NCBI GenBank assembly: GCA_947494435.1
Contig: CANLUY010000001.1
Location: 1,726,001-1,790,000, forward strand
DNA: 64,000 nucleotides
Origin: an uncultured Litoreibacter sp.
GTDB lineage: Bacteria > Pseudomonadota > Alphaproteobacteria > Rhodobacterales > Rhodobacteraceae
Reading direction: 5' to 3'
Shown here: one piece after another, positions 18,084 to 28,593 of the stretch
How positions within the stretch are numbered: position 1 is the stretch's first letter
How the letters are laid out: every line of letters begins with the position of its first letter
The notes under the pieces: model-generated
What the model was told of the DNA's origin: nothing
Seen by the model: the letters and a program-made list of their open reading frames with translations, nothing else
The model's database searches: none
Program-made: the position numbers and the translations under genes

Positions 18084-21000
18084 CTAGGCTTGTAGTGCCC
18101 TGACATCAATATCCCCGTCCACGCGTGCTTTCATCGCCATGGCGGCCGCCTGCGATCCAGCGGCAGTCGTGTAATACGGGATCTTGTCATACAGCGCGAT
18201 GGAACGGATATCCCTACTGTCTTCAACAGCTTGGGCGCCTTCCGTCGTATTGAAGACCAAAGAAATCAAATTGTCTTTTAGCTGGTCCGTTACGTCAGGA
18301 CGGCCCTCATAGACTTTGTTCACCGTCTCAACCTCCAGTCCTGCGTCTGACAGCCATTTCGCTGTTCCCCGCGTCGCAAGAAGCGCGTGACCTAAGGCTG
18401 ATACCGTTTTCACGGCCTCCAGCATCGCAGCGGTTTTGTCCTCGTTCCGGATCGAGATGAAGACTTTACCTTGCCCATCGCGCGGTAATTCTGTTCCAGC
18501 GCCCATCTGCGCTTTCAAGAACGCCCCTGCGAAAGTCGGATCAGACCCCATTACCTCGCCAGTTGAGCGCATTTCTGGTCCAAGAATGGTGTCCACACCG
18601 GGGAACCGCGCGAAGGGCAGCACGGCTTCTTTGACCGCGAAATGGTCGATCATCGGATCAACAAGATCAAACTCGCTCAGCTTCGCACCTGCCATCACCT
18701 GCGCCGCAATCGCAGCAATAGGGGAGCCGACAGCCTTCGCCACAAATGGCACCGTCCGCGACGCACGCGGGTTCACCTCAATCAGGAAAATGTCGTCGCC
18801 CTTGATGGCGTATTGCACGTTCATCAGCCCGACCACATTCAGCGCTTTCGCAAGCGCCTCTGTCTGACGTCTGATCTCGACAATCGTCTCGTCAGACAGC
18901 GAATAAGGGGGCAAGGAACATGCACTGTCACCGGAATGTACGCCCGCCTCCTCGATATGCTGCATGATGCCGGAGACATGCACATCTGTGCCGTCAGACA
19001 ATGCATCCACATCCAGCTCAACCGCGCCGGACAGGTAGCTATCCAACAGCACGGGGCTGTCGCCAGAGACCACAACCGCCTCGGAGATATAGCGTTCCAA
19101 CTGCGCCTGATCGCGCACGATCTCCATCGCGCGGCCACCAAGAACATAAGACGGGCGGATCACCAGCGGAAAGCCGATTTCCTTGGCTTTCTCAAACGCC
19201 TCTGCATCAGAATGCGCCAAAGCATTATGCGGTTGCTTCAGCCCCAAAGACTGCACCAATTGCTGGAACCGCTCGCGGTCTTCCGCCAGGTCAATCGCGT
19301 CAGGCGTCGTGCCGAGAATGGGAATACCTTCGTCATTCAAAGCCTGCGCGATCTTCAACGGGGTTTGCCCGCCAAACTGGACGATGACGCCATGCAGCGA
19401 GCCTTGCTCCTGCTCGACACGCAGGATTTCCATGACATGCTCAAAGGTCAACGGCTCGAAATAAAGCCGGTCAGATGTGTCATAATCCGTCGAGACCGTC
19501 TCCGGGTTGCAGTTGATCATGATCGTCTCATAGCCCGCCTTGGTCAACGCGTAGCAGGCGTGCACACAGCAATAATCGAACTCGATCCCTTGGCCGATCC
19601 GGTTTGGACCGCCGCCTAGAATGACGACCTTTTTCTTATCTGTCGGCCGCGCCTCGCATTCCACCTCACCCATCATTGGGGCCTCATAGGTAGAATACAT
19701 ATAAGGGGTTTGCGCCTCGAATTCCGCTGCACAGGTATCAATCCGCTTGAAGCAGGCTTTCACACCAAGGTTCAGCCGGGATTTGCGCACGTCGGCCTCG
19801 TCCCGTCCGGTCAGCTTAGCCAAACGCGCGTCGGTGAAGCCCAGCATTTTCAGCTCGCGCAGGCCGTCTTCGGACATTGGCAGGCCGTCTTTGGCAACAG
19901 TGACTTCGGCGGCAACGATCTCGCGGATGCGGGCAAGAAACCACGGATCAAATTGGTTGATCTCGTTGATCTCATCGTCCGAAAAGCCGAACCGCATCGC
20001 ATGTGCAATCACGCGCAGCCGGTCAGGCGTTTGCTTGGCAAGCTCGCGCGTCAGCGTCTGATCAATCGCTTCCTGCGCGGTTGCGTCCTTGCCAACAACG
20101 ATCCGCGAAATGATATCGCCTTCCGCTGCAGGCCCCCAGCTGACGGCATCCAAGCCAGGCATGCCTTCAATTTCAATTTCGTCGAATCCGGTCAGGCCCG
20201 TCTCTAACGAGGCCAACGCTTTTTGCATCGACTCGTGAATGGTCCGTCCGATGGACATCGCTTCGCCCACTGATTTCATCGCGGTCGTCAGATACGGCTC
20301 AGAGCCTGGGAATTTCTCGAAAGCAAAACGCGGGATCTTGGTGACAACATAATCAATCGTAGGCTCGAAGGAGGCAGGCGTCACTTTCGTGATATCGTTG
20401 TCCAACTCGTCCAGCGTATACCCAACCGCCAGTTTCGCCGCGACTTTCGCGATAGGAAAACCAGTGGCCTTTGACGCCAATGCAGACGACCGCGACACCC
20501 GCGGGTTCATCTCAATCACAACCATGCGCCCGTCAGCTGGGTTCACGGCCCACTGCACGTTCGAGCCGCCTGTCTCCACACCAATCTCCCGCAGCACGGC
20601 AATGGAGTGGTTCCGCATGATCTGATATTCTTTGTCCGTCAGCGTCAGGGCAGGGGCGACAGTGATCGAGTCGCCTGTATGCACGCCCATCGGGTCTACG
20701 TTTTCGATGGCACAGACGATAATCGCATTGTCGGCGTGGTCGCGCACGACCTCCATCTCATACTCTTTCCAACCGAGCAGCGACTGGTCGACAAGGATTT
20801 GCCCAACCGGCGAAGCGTCCAGACCGGAATGGCAGATCGCCATATAATCATCACGGTTATACGCGACACCACCGCCAGTGCCGCCCATCGTGAAAGCGGG
20901 GCGGATGATCGCTGGCAGTCCCACCTCTTCCAACGCGTCCAGCGCGATATCAACACCGGCTTTCACATCATATTTTCCCGCCGCGTTCTTCGGCGCGGTC

Positions 21001-21446
21001 ACAATCGTGGCTTTCGGGTTCTCAATACCCAAACGGTCCATCGCCTCGCGGAACAGTTTGCGATCTTCTGCCATTTCAATGGCTTCGCGGGTCGCACCGA
21101 TCATCTCGACATTGAATTTTTCCAGAACGCCCATCTCTTCCAACGCAAGAGAAGTGTTTAGACCGGTTTGTCCGCCCATCGTTGGCAGCAATGCATCGGG
21201 GCGCTCTTTCTCGATGATCTTGGCGACGATCTCGGGTGTGATCGGCTCGATATATGTCGCATCCGCTATCTCCGGATCAGTCATGATCGTAGCGGGGTTC
21301 GAGTTGACCAGAATGACGCGGTAGCCTTCTTCGCGCAGCGCCTTACAGGCTTGTGCACCGGAATAGTCAAACTCGCAGGCTTGGCCGATAATAATAGGAC
21401 CCGCGCCGATGATCATGATTGATTTGATATCGGTTCTTTTCGGCAT
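18084..21446 (-). CDS. carB: Carbamoyl-phosphate synthase large subunit
   Basis: 1120 residues from the ATG at 21446 ([17 protein letters not shown]), preceded by GGGGATGGG; the TTG eight codons upstream is unlikely. It makes carbamoyl phosphate from bicarbonate, ammonia and two ATP for pyrimidine and arginine synthesis, with the glutamine-hydrolysing CarA subunit, which is not in this window. Both homologous ATP-grasp halves are present: [10 protein letters not shown] and [20 protein letters not shown] in the first, and [10 protein letters not shown] and [16 protein letters not shown] in the second. The allosteric MGS-like domain occupies about the last 140 residues. Length is slightly above the E. 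coli enzyme (1073). It is a stand-alone gene diverging from the CPBP protease. Confidence 0.97.
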   Translation of the reverse strand: MPKRTDIKSIMIIGAGPIIIGQACEFDYSGAQACKALREEGYRVILVNSNPATIMTDPEIADATYIEPITPEIVAKIIEKERPDALLPTMGGQTGLNTSLALEEMGVLEKFNVEMIGATREAIEMAEDRKLFREAMDRLGIENPKATIVTAPKNAAGKYDVKAGVDIALDALEEVGLPAIIRPAFTMGGTGGGVAYNRDDYMAICHSGLDASPVGQILVDQSLLGWKEYEMEVVRDHADNAIIVCAIENVDPMGVHTGDSITVAPALTLTDKEYQIMRNHSIAVLREIGVETGGSNVQWAVNPADGRMVVIEMNPRVSRSSALASKATGFPIAKVAAKLAVGYTLDELDNDITKVTPASFEPTIDYVVTKIPRFAFEKFPGSEPYLTTAMKSVGEAMSIGRTIHESMQKALASLETGLTGFDEIEIEGMPGLDAVSWGPAAEGDIISRIVVGKDATAQEAIDQTLTRELAKQTPDRLRVIAHAMRFGFSDDEINEINQFDPWFLARIREIVAAEVTVAKDGLPMSEDGLRELKMLGFTDARLAKLTGRDEADVRKSRLNLGVKACFKRIDTCAAEFEAQTPYMYSTYEAPMMGEVECEARPTDKKKVVILGGGPNRIGQGIEFDYCCVHACYALTKAGYETIMINCNPETVSTDYDTSDRLYFEPLTFEHVMEILRVEQEQGSLHGVIVQFGGQTPLKIAQALNDEGIPILGTTPDAIDLAEDRERFQQLVQSLGLKQPHNALAHSDAEAFEKAKEIGFPLVIRPSYVLGGRAMEIVRDQAQLERYISEAVVVSGDSPVLLDSYLSGAVELDVDALSDGTDVHVSGIMQHIEEAGVHSGDSACSLPPYSLSDETIVEIRRQTEALAKALNVVGLMNVQYAIKGDDIFLIEVNPRASRTVPFVAKAVGSPIAAIAAQVMAGAKLSEFDLVDPMIDHFAVKEAVLPFARFPGVDTILGPEMRSTGEVMGSDPTFAGAFLKAQMGAGTELPRDGQGKVFISIRNEDKTAAMLEAVKTVSALGHALLATRGTAKWLSDAGLEVETVNKVYEGRPDVTDQLKDNLISLVFNTTEGAQAVEDSRDIRSIALYDKIPYYTTAAGSQAAAMAMKARVDGDIDVRALQA

Positions 21447-21580
21447 GATCCCATCCCCAAGTTGGCGCAAATTATCGTGGGTGTAAGGAGTCGCGCCAAA
21501 GGGTGCAAGTCGATGTCATCAAGGGAGTTGAGAATCTTTGTCAGAGGGTTATGTGCAGGGGTCAGAGCAAAGGAAGATCA

Positions 21581-22225
21581 ATGGCACGCTGGATAGAATT
21601 TCTCGTTTTCTTTATTGGCGTTCCGGTCGCAATCGCCGTCCTTTTGCCACCCTCCATGATGTTCCCCGCACTTTTCGCGGTGACCTTTGTCGGCCTGATC
21701 TTGCTTGGCCTGACAGAAGGCTTCCGTTGGAAATCGCTTTTTGAGGGCAGCACGCGCATTTCATGGCCGCTCATTTTCTGCGTGGCAGTCGCAACAGGGC
21801 TTGTGTCCTATGCGGTCCTGAGCCTCTTCGCGCCAGAACGCCTGTTCCAACTTTTCGGCCCGGACGCGCCAAAGGTGTGGGGCGGCTATTCCGTCATTTG
21901 GGTCATCGCGCTGTTCTACCCGTTCGTCAGCGCCCTGCCGCAGGAGATCGTCTTTCGCCCGCTCTTTTTCCGTCGCTACGGTCAATTATTCAGTCGGGGC
22001 GCGCTCTGGATCAACGCGGCAATCTTCTCGCTTGCCCATCTGATGTACTGGAGCTGGGTCGTGGCACTCATGACATTTGCTGGCGGCGTGGTCTTCGCGT
22101 GGTCTTATGAGCGCCGCAACAACTTCCCCGAAGCCGTTGTCGCGCATTCCGTCGCTGGCGTGGTTTTGTTTGCGGTTGGCATGGGCACGTATTTCTATTC
22201 CGGCAATGTCGTGCGCCCCTTCTGA
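21581..22225 (+). CDS. CPBP (CAAX protease/bacteriocin-processing) family membrane protein
   Basis: 214 residues from the ATG at 21581 (AAAGGAAG upstream). Some six to seven hydrophobic segments are visible. The conserved CPBP core is present: PQEIVFRPLFF (motif 1), FSLAHLMYW (motif 2) and VVAHSVAGVV (motif 3). Motif 1 normally reads EExxxR; here the first glutamate is glutamine (Q-E-I-V-F-R), while the second glutamate, the arginine and both histidines are kept. Members cleave prenylated proteins in eukaryotes and process peptides or act as scaffolds in bacteria; the substrate here is unknown. It converges on cfa, with only five bases between the two stops. Confidence 0.8.
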   Translation: MARWIEFLVFFIGVPVAIAVLLPPSMMFPALFAVTFVGLILLGLTEGFRWKSLFEGSTRISWPLIFCVAVATGLVSYAVLSLFAPERLFQLFGPDAPKVWGGYSVIWVIALFYPFVSALPQEIVFRPLFFRRYGQLFSRGALWINAAIFSLAHLMYWSWVVALMTFAGGVVFAWSYERRNNFPEAVVAHSVAGVVLFAVGMGTYFYSGNVVRPF

Positions 22226-22230
22226 ACGCA

Positions 22231-23484
22231 CTACTTTTTGGGAACAAATCCGTCCGGAAAGCTTGAATGCGGCTCAGGTGCACCGTCGACATAAAGATAG
22301 TCGCGCGTGATCGGCACAGTGCCTTGATGTTTATGCAACTGCAGATGGAACAACACATGCGGCATATCTGAAAGCGACAGTTCCGATGCGATTAGATAAT
22401 AGCGCCACATTCTGATGAAGCGCTCATCATATCCCATCTCCCGCACCTCATCGAGGCGCGCTTCAAACCTGATCAGCCATTCATAAAGCGTGCGGTCATA
22501 ATGTGTCCGCCAAACCTCGATATCAGCCTGCTCCAACGTGGTCTTCTCAACCACACGCAGCACCTCCGACAGGGCAGGGGTATAGCCGCCCGGAAAGATG
22601 TACTTCTGAAACCAAGGGCTCAAGTTACCGGGCGGTCCCGTGCGCCCGATAAAGTGGATCAGCGCAACGCCGTCTTCCTTAAGGTTCTGCTCAATCTGCT
22701 TGAAGTACCGCGGATATTGCGGCTCGCCCACATGCTCCAACATGCCCACAGAAACGATCCGGTCAAACTGCTCCGTCACATCGCGGTAATCTTGCAAGCG
22801 GAACTCAACCAGATCAGCAACACCGGCCGCCTCCGCCCGCTCGGTCGCGGCCTTCCGTTGCTCATTCGACAAGGTCACGCCAACGACCTGTACGCCGTAG
22901 TCTTTTGCCAGCGTAATCGCCAAACCACCCCAGCCCGAACCGATATCAAGAACCCGCATGCCCGGCTTCAGCAGCAGTTTACCGGCGATATGTGCTTTCT
23001 TCGCAGCCTGCGCTTCTTCCAACGTAAAGGACGGGTCTTTGAAGTAGGAGCACGTGTATTGCTTATCTTCATCGAGAAAGAGGTAATAAAACGGTGTGGA
23101 GATGTCGTAGTGATGCTCCGCATTGGCTTTCGCAGCCTTCAACGGGATCCACTGATCCCATTTGCGCTTTGCAATCCGCGCAGCCCGCGCGATTTTCTGT
23201 GTGGCAGGCAGGTTTCCAGCGCTAAAATTGCGCACAATCAGCGTCAAAAATCCGCGAATATCATCGTTCTCAACCGTCAGGCGCTCGTCCATATAGGCTT
23301 CGCCCATCGCAAGCTCTGGGTTGAGGATCAATTTGCGTGGCAATGTGGGGTCATGCAGCGCCACTGTCACCGAAGGCTCAGTGCCGTCACCCGCATGGAC
23401 AACCTCCCCATTGGGAAGCCTGAGCGTCAAATCGCCCGTCTTCAGCAAGCGGCGGACAAGTCCCGCCAACATCCTGTCCCACAT
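22231..23484 (-). CDS. cfa: Cyclopropane-fatty-acyl-phospholipid synthase
   Basis: 417 residues from the ATG at 23484 (GGGAAGAG upstream); the frame continues to a TTG 18 codons earlier, judged not to be the start. It transfers a methylene group from S-adenosylmethionine to unsaturated acyl chains of membrane phospholipids. The SAM motif VLDIGSGWGGLAITLAKDYG is followed by GVTLSNEQ, both classical for CFA synthases, and YPRYFKQIEQNL and GLLxFIGRTG-like segments (HFIGRTGPPG) follow. An N-terminal lipid-recognition region (about 1-110) is present. Length is close to the E. coli enzyme (382). It is probably monocistronic. Related tuberculostearate-type enzymes cannot be fully excluded. Confidence 0.9.
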   Translation of the reverse strand: MWDRMLAGLVRRLLKTGDLTLRLPNGEVVHAGDGTEPSVTVALHDPTLPRKLILNPELAMGEAYMDERLTVENDDIRGFLTLIVRNFSAGNLPATQKIARAARIAKRKWDQWIPLKAAKANAEHHYDISTPFYYLFLDEDKQYTCSYFKDPSFTLEEAQAAKKAHIAGKLLLKPGMRVLDIGSGWGGLAITLAKDYGVQVVGVTLSNEQRKAATERAEAAGVADLVEFRLQDYRDVTEQFDRIVSVGMLEHVGEPQYPRYFKQIEQNLKEDGVALIHFIGRTGPPGNLSPWFQKYIFPGGYTPALSEVLRVVEKTTLEQADIEVWRTHYDRTLYEWLIRFEARLDEVREMGYDERFIRMWRYYLIASELSLSDMPHVLFHLQLHKHQGTVPITRDYLYVDGAPEPHSSFPDGFVPKK

Positions 23485-23758
23485 ACTAAATTCTCTTCCC
23501 CAAGAGAGGTCGCCCCCGAAGGCAAACCCGAACCACAAATCGGTTAAAGGCCAAAATGTGGTGATATTAAGGCCAAAAAGGTGAAACGTGTTATGAACAG
23601 CGCTGGGTTGTGGGCCAGTTTTATCAAAAGGTCAATTCAACTAAACCAATTCGTCCAGTTTTTGTTTTGCAGCCCTTGTGCGCTTGACTTCTAGGCTCAG
23701 CCCATGTGTATCGACCCGACGAGAAATTCCGACCATGAAACGTCGAAGGGTAGAGACC

Positions 23759-25534
23759 ATGCATGAGTATCGCAGCCACACTTGCGCCGACCTGAACAAA
23801 TCCAATGTGGGCGACACTGTGCGCCTTTCTGGTTGGGTGCATCGCGTGCGCGATCACGGCGGATTGCTGTTCATTGACCTGCGCGACCATTACGGCATCA
23901 CTCAAGTCATGGCCGACCCGGATAGCCCCGTTTTTGCTGAGATCGAAAAGGTCCGCAGCGAATGGTGTATCCGCATTGACGGCAATGTCATGGCCCGCGA
24001 CGAAAGCCTCGTGAACCCCAAGATCCCAACCGGCGAGATTGAGGTTTTCATCCGCGATATCGAAGTGCTTGGCGGTGCAGATGAGTTGCCGCTCATGGTC
24101 TTTGGCGATCAGGAATACCCGGAAGAAACCCGCCTGAAATACCGTTTCCTCGACCTGCGTCGTGAAAAACTGCAACGCAATATGGTACTGCGCTCAGATG
24201 TCGTCTCTTCGATGCGCCAACGCATGTGGGACATGAAATTCAAAGAATTTCAGACACCCATCATCACAGCCTCCAGCCCCGAAGGCGCGCGCGATTTCCT
24301 CGTGCCATCCCGCCTGCATCCCGGCAAATTCTACGCCCTCCCGCAAGCTCCACAACAGTTCAAACAACTGCTTATGGTCTCAGGCTTCGACAAATACTTC
24401 CAGATCGCGCCCTGTTTCCGCGATGAAGATCCACGCGCTGACCGCTCACCCACCGACTTTTACCAGCTCGACCTAGAGATGAGCTTTGTCACCCAGCAAG
24501 ACGTGTTCGACACGATCCAGCCCGTCCTGCAAGGCGTGTTCGAAGAATTCGGCGGCGGACGCAAAGTCGACACCGAATGGGAGCAGATCAGCTACCGCGA
24601 CGCGGCGCTCTGGTACGGCACCGACAAGCCAGATTTGCGTAACCCGATCAAGATGCAGGTCGTCTCTGAGCATTTCAAAGGCTCTGGTTTCGCGATTTTC
24701 GCCAAAATCCTTGAGCAAGATGGCACTGAAATCCGCGCGATCCCAGCACCGGGCGGCGGCTCGCGCAAATTCTGCGACCGGATGAACGCGTTCGCGCAGA
24801 AAGAAGGTCTGCCCGGCATGGGCTACATCTTCTGGCGTGATCAAGGCGAAGGCATGGAAGCCGCAGGACCTCTGGCCAAAAACATTGGCCCAGAGCGGAC
24901 CGAAGCCATCCGTCAACAACTTGGCCTTGGCGTCGGCGATGCCGCGTTCTTCCTCGGCGGCAAGCCGAAAGCGTTCGAATCCGTTGCAGGCCGGGCCCGC
25001 GTCGAAATTGGCAATGAGCTGAAACTCACAGACCTCGACCGCTTCGCCTTCGCATGGATCGTCGACTTCCCGATCTACGAAAAGGACGAGGAATCTGGCA
25101 AGATCGACTTCGAGCATAACCCATTCTCAATGCCACAAGGCGGAATGGACGCGCTGAACGGCGATCCGCTTGAAGTCCTTGGCTACCAATATGATCTCGC
25201 CTGCAACGGCTACGAGCTGGTCTCCGGCGCGATCCGGAACCACCGTCCTGAGATCATGTTCAAAGCCTTTGAAATCGCAGGCTACGGCAAAGAAGAAGTC
25301 GAAAAGCGCTTCGGCGGCATGGTCAATGCGTTCAAATACGGCGCACCACCCCACGGCGGCTGTGCCGCAGGGATCGACCGCATCGTAATGCTTCTGGCAG
25401 ACGAGGCGAACATCCGCGAAGTGATCTTGTTCCCGATGAACCAACGCGCCGAAGACCTGATGATGTCAGCGCCGTCTGAGCCGATGAGCGATCAACTGAT
25501 GGAACTTGGCCTGCGCGTGATCCCGCAGGAATAA
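23759..25534 (+). CDS. aspS: Aspartyl-tRNA synthetase
   Basis: 591 residues from the ATG at 23759 ([12 protein letters not shown]), the start that matches family length; in-frame ATGs upstream add a basic extension unlike the family. It charges tRNA with aspartate. The N-terminal OB-fold anticodon domain ([26 protein letters not shown]) precedes the class II core: motif 2 [24 protein letters not shown] around 220 and motif 3 [23 protein letters not shown] near 545, with the bacterial GAD insertion between them. Alphaproteobacterial AspRS is often non-discriminating (also charging tRNA-Asn for GatCAB); this cannot be decided here. A monocistronic housekeeping gene. Confidence 0.97.
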   Translation: MHEYRSHTCADLNKSNVGDTVRLSGWVHRVRDHGGLLFIDLRDHYGITQVMADPDSPVFAEIEKVRSEWCIRIDGNVMARDESLVNPKIPTGEIEVFIRDIEVLGGADELPLMVFGDQEYPEETRLKYRFLDLRREKLQRNMVLRSDVVSSMRQRMWDMKFKEFQTPIITASSPEGARDFLVPSRLHPGKFYALPQAPQQFKQLLMVSGFDKYFQIAPCFRDEDPRADRSPTDFYQLDLEMSFVTQQDVFDTIQPVLQGVFEEFGGGRKVDTEWEQISYRDAALWYGTDKPDLRNPIKMQVVSEHFKGSGFAIFAKILEQDGTEIRAIPAPGGGSRKFCDRMNAFAQKEGLPGMGYIFWRDQGEGMEAAGPLAKNIGPERTEAIRQQLGLGVGDAAFFLGGKPKAFESVAGRARVEIGNELKLTDLDRFAFAWIVDFPIYEKDEESGKIDFEHNPFSMPQGGMDALNGDPLEVLGYQYDLACNGYELVSGAIRNHRPEIMFKAFEIAGYGKEEVEKRFGGMVNAFKYGAPPHGGCAAGIDRIVMLLADEANIREVILFPMNQRAEDLMMSAPSEPMSDQLMELGLRVIPQE

Positions 25535-25609
25535 GCAAAACGCGACCGCACTCTTGCGACGGAATATGACACGGCTAACGTGTTATAAAGGCAAACGCAG
25601 GAGGCGGTC

Positions 25610-26986
25610 ATGGGCTTCAGCCCCACCAAAGCAGCGATCCGGTTCGGGGAGGGGTTGTCACCCAACATCCCCGCGCCGCAGTCGATTGCGGCGGTGTTGG
25701 ACCAACTGACCGGCCCGGATCTGGTTGCACAACGCCATCCGATCCCGACAGTCACAGACATGTTGCCCCAATTTGTGGAAGTCAGCGAAGCCCGCCGCGC
25801 ATATCGGCGCAAACGCGACACGGCCGACGCGGAAGCGCTGCAAGACAGGTTTCGCAAAGCCCGCCGGACTGTCATCCTCGCGCAGATCGGCCATACCAAA
25901 CAACTCTTCGCCCGGTCCATTGTGACCCCAAATCCGTTTCGTGAGCGGCTGACACGGTTCTGGGGCGATCACTTCACCGTCTTGGGCAAGTCCGGTGTAC
26001 TGCGCAACGCGGTCCCACATTATTGGGAGGAGGCCATTCGCCCCCACATCACGGGCACCTTCGCGGATATGCTGAAAGCTGCGATCACGCATCCCCTGAT
26101 GCTGATGTATCTCGATCAAACGGCCTCCTTCGGCCCCAATTCTCCCGCAGCCCGTGGGCGTCGCGGCCTCAACGAAAACCTCGCGCGTGAACTGTTGGAA
26201 TTGCACACGATTGGTGTCGGTGCCCCCTATACCCAAACCGATGTGACAGAATTGGCGGAGCTGCTGACCGGCCTCACAGCCAACGAAAAGACCGGTACGA
26301 CCTTCCTCGAAAACCGCGCAGAACCGGGCGTTGAGACGGTCCTCGGGCGCGACTATGGCGGCCAAGCCGCTTCCATCAATGATGTCCATGCTGTTCTGGA
26401 TGATTTGGCCAAACACCCCGCAACGGCCCACCAACTGGCCCGCAAACTGGCGCAGCATTTCACGTCCGATACGCCAGACACTGGCATGATCGACGCAATG
26501 GCCGCGGCCTATCTTGATGCAGGCAGTGCGCTGATGCCGATGTATGACACGATGCTCAATCACCCCTCTGCGTGGGACAGCTTTGGTCAAAAAGTCAAAC
26601 AACCCATTGATTTTGTTGCTTCTGCCTTCCGTGCTTTATCACTTCCAACACGGTCCCTTGAACGTCTGAATGGCGCGAAATTACGTGGCTACATCGCAAG
26701 CCCGCTCAGCGCGATGGGTCAACCGCTGTTTCGCCCCGGCGGCCCTGATGGCTGGCCTGAACTGGCCGAAGACTGGATCACGCCGCAAGGTCTCGCAGCC
26801 CGCCTGCAATGGTCGATGGCTGCCCCCTCCGCCTTCTACCGAAGCCTGCCTGACCCGCGCGCCTTCTTGGATACCGCACTCGCTGATCTGGCTGATGAGC
26901 GCGTGACCTTCGCTGCCAAAAGTGCAGAAACCCGACGCGAAGGCGTCGGGCTCGTTCTCGCTTCACCCGCATTCCAAAGGAGATAG
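25610..26986 (+). CDS. DUF1800 family protein
   Basis: 458 residues; CAGGAGG precedes the ATG. It carries the DUF1800 hallmarks: FWGDHFTV (residues 115-125), MLMYLDQTASFGPN, GLNENLARELLELHTIGV and YTQTDVTELAELLTG, then C-terminal PDGWPELAEDWITPQGLAARLQW. The biochemical role of the family is unknown; members are usually exported and almost always stand next to a DUF1501 gene, as here, with the coupling ribosome site lying inside the last codons. No signal peptide is evident from this start. The pair forms a two-gene operon; a role in the envelope or in handling an extracellular polymer is a guess from other genomes. Confidence 0.88.
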   Translation: MGFSPTKAAIRFGEGLSPNIPAPQSIAAVLDQLTGPDLVAQRHPIPTVTDMLPQFVEVSEARRAYRRKRDTADAEALQDRFRKARRTVILAQIGHTKQLFARSIVTPNPFRERLTRFWGDHFTVLGKSGVLRNAVPHYWEEAIRPHITGTFADMLKAAITHPLMLMYLDQTASFGPNSPAARGRRGLNENLARELLELHTIGVGAPYTQTDVTELAELLTGLTANEKTGTTFLENRAEPGVETVLGRDYGGQAASINDVHAVLDDLAKHPATAHQLARKLAQHFTSDTPDTGMIDAMAAAYLDAGSALMPMYDTMLNHPSAWDSFGQKVKQPIDFVASAFRALSLPTRSLERLNGAKLRGYIASPLSAMGQPLFRPGGPDGWPELAEDWITPQGLAARLQWSMAAPSAFYRSLPDPRAFLDTALADLADERVTFAAKSAETRREGVGLVLASPAFQRR

Positions 26987-26989
26987 GTG

Positions 26990-28207
26990 ATGTCAGAATT
27001 GAACAGACGAGATTTTCTCCTGCGCGGCGGCGCATTGGGGTGCTCGCTCGCGGCCAGTCCTCTTCTAACGCCGGTCAGCTTCGCCTCAACACCAGGTGAA
27101 AACCGTCTGGTTGTCATCATCTTGCGTGGTGCCATGGATGGGCTGGACGCCGTGCGCCCCTATGGTGATCCGCAATTTGCAGATTACAGACCGCGCCTCA
27201 TGGCCAGCCTTGCAGAGGACACTGATCTTGACGGGTTCTTCGCCCTACATCCTGCGCTTGGAGGCCTGATGCCGCTTTGGCGCGCCGGGGAATTGGGCTT
27301 TGCACAGGCAGTCTCCACACCCTATCGCGACAAACGCAGCCATTTTGACGGGCAGGATTTGCTTGAAGCGGGAACCGGTCAAGATGTGGAATTGCCCCGC
27401 GACGGGTGGCTGAACCGCCTTTTGCAGGCTTTGCCAAACGCAACCTCCGAGACCGCATTCGCTGTTGGCCGCGAAGACCTCAAACTGCTGTCCGGGGCCG
27501 CGCCGATCTCAAGCTGGTCGCCTGACGCGCGACTGGACATGTCCCCTCAGGCACGTCTGTTACTCGAACAGGTCTACCACGAAGACCCTCTGTTTCGCGA
27601 CACAGGGCTGGATGCAATGGCCCTCGCGGACAGTCTGGGCGTTGCGAGTGATGACAGCTTCGGGCTGTCAAAACGCGATATGCGCGCGCAAGCAAACCTT
27701 TCAGCACAAGCCGGAGAGGCGGAGGTTCTGGCACAGTTCGCGGCGAAGCGGCTTAACGCCTCTGCCCGAATTGCGGCTTTTTCATTGTCAGGCTGGGATA
27801 CCCACAGAGCGCAAGAGCGTGGGATCACGCGGGCGCTTCAAAAGCTGGAAAGCGCGATTCTGACACTGAAATCAGAACTTGGACCGCATTGGAACACCAC
27901 CGCAATCGTCGCCATGACGGAGTTTGGTCGTACTGTCCGTGAGAATGGAACACGTGGAACTGATCACGGGACCGGCGGTGCATTGGTCATGGCGGGAGGC
28001 GCAATAAGGGGCCGCAAAATATATGGAGAGTGGCCCGGTCTAGCGGAGGCGCAGCTCTACGCGCGCCGTGATCTTATGCCAACCGGCGACGTGCGCGCTT
28101 ATCCGGCTTGGCTCATGAATGGAATGTTCGATTTAGACGTGAACACGTTGGAAACACAGGTTTTTCCGGGTTTGTACATGGGGCAGAATCCACGCATTTT
28201 AACCTAG
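26990..28207 (+). CDS. DUF1501 family protein with Tat signal
   Basis: 405 residues from the ATG at 26990, placed by AAAGGAG; a GTG one codon earlier is too close to that site. The N-terminus is a twin-arginine signal (NRRDFLLRGGALGCSLAASP). The DUF1501 fold belongs to the alkaline-phosphatase/sulfatase superfamily: VVIILRGAMDGLDAV at the start, HFDGQDLLE, LSGWDTHRAQERG, and VAMTEFGRTVRENGTRGTDHGTG with its D-H-G triplet. These are positions that bind metal in related hydrolases, but activity has not been shown for the family. It is co-transcribed with the DUF1800 gene, and the protein is expected in the periplasm. Confidence 0.88.
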   Translation: MSELNRRDFLLRGGALGCSLAASPLLTPVSFASTPGENRLVVIILRGAMDGLDAVRPYGDPQFADYRPRLMASLAEDTDLDGFFALHPALGGLMPLWRAGELGFAQAVSTPYRDKRSHFDGQDLLEAGTGQDVELPRDGWLNRLLQALPNATSETAFAVGREDLKLLSGAAPISSWSPDARLDMSPQARLLLEQVYHEDPLFRDTGLDAMALADSLGVASDDSFGLSKRDMRAQANLSAQAGEAEVLAQFAAKRLNASARIAAFSLSGWDTHRAQERGITRALQKLESAILTLKSELGPHWNTTAIVAMTEFGRTVRENGTRGTDHGTGGALVMAGGAIRGRKIYGEWPGLAEAQLYARRDLMPTGDVRAYPAWLMNGMFDLDVNTLETQVFPGLYMGQNPRILT

Positions 28208-28224
28208 ACTGAACCTGCTTTAGA

Positions 28225-28413
28225 TCACCAAGCTGGGTCTGTGTCCTGTGCGATCAGCGTATCGCTCAGCTCACCGGTCAGATCGCCCATGCCGCTTGAT
28301 ACTTGCGCGGAAATCGCCAAAGCCAAGCCAACCAAAGCGGCCATCAGCATTGTCATATCGACAACGGCAGCGCCGTCCTCATTCGCGATAAAATTCTTGA
28401 CCGTGTTTTTCAT
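28225..28413 (-). CDS. Flp-type pilin-like small protein
   Basis: 62 residues from the ATG at 28413 (GGAGAGAGAAG upstream); a longer frame upstream lacks a ribosome site. The sequence MKNTVKNFIANEDGAAVVD, then a hydrophobic stretch (MTMLMAALVGLALAISAQVSSG) and a short polar tail, matches the layout of Flp pilins: a short basic leader, a glycine or alanine before the cleavage region, an acidic residue five positions on (here D), then the assembly helix. No prepilin peptidase or tad/cpa genes lie in the window, so it is an orphan locus. It converges with the DUF1501 gene and diverges from the acetyltransferase. Confidence 0.65.
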   Translation of the reverse strand: MKNTVKNFIANEDGAAVVDMTMLMAALVGLALAISAQVSSGMGDLTGELSDTLIAQDTDPAW

Positions 28414-28593
28414 CTTCTCTCTCCACTCCAAGCAAGCAGCTTTTCGTCTTGTCGTTTGCGTTGAGACTAAATTGACAATCAAAGAAGGCAGGAATGTGCC
28501 GAATTAGGGCTCGACTAGGGTCCATTTCGAGCCCATTTTAACGAAAATTTCGGCAAATGTGACTCAATCCAAAAAGAGTTGGAACAGCGTATA

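Noticed and set aside
18642-19619. 325-codon frame on the plus strand opposite carB
   Set aside because: carB is complete and conserved; the antisense frame has no family features.
25658-26602. 314-codon frame on the minus strand opposite the DUF1800 gene
   Set aside because: Antisense of a recognisable family member with a good ribosome site; no features of its own.
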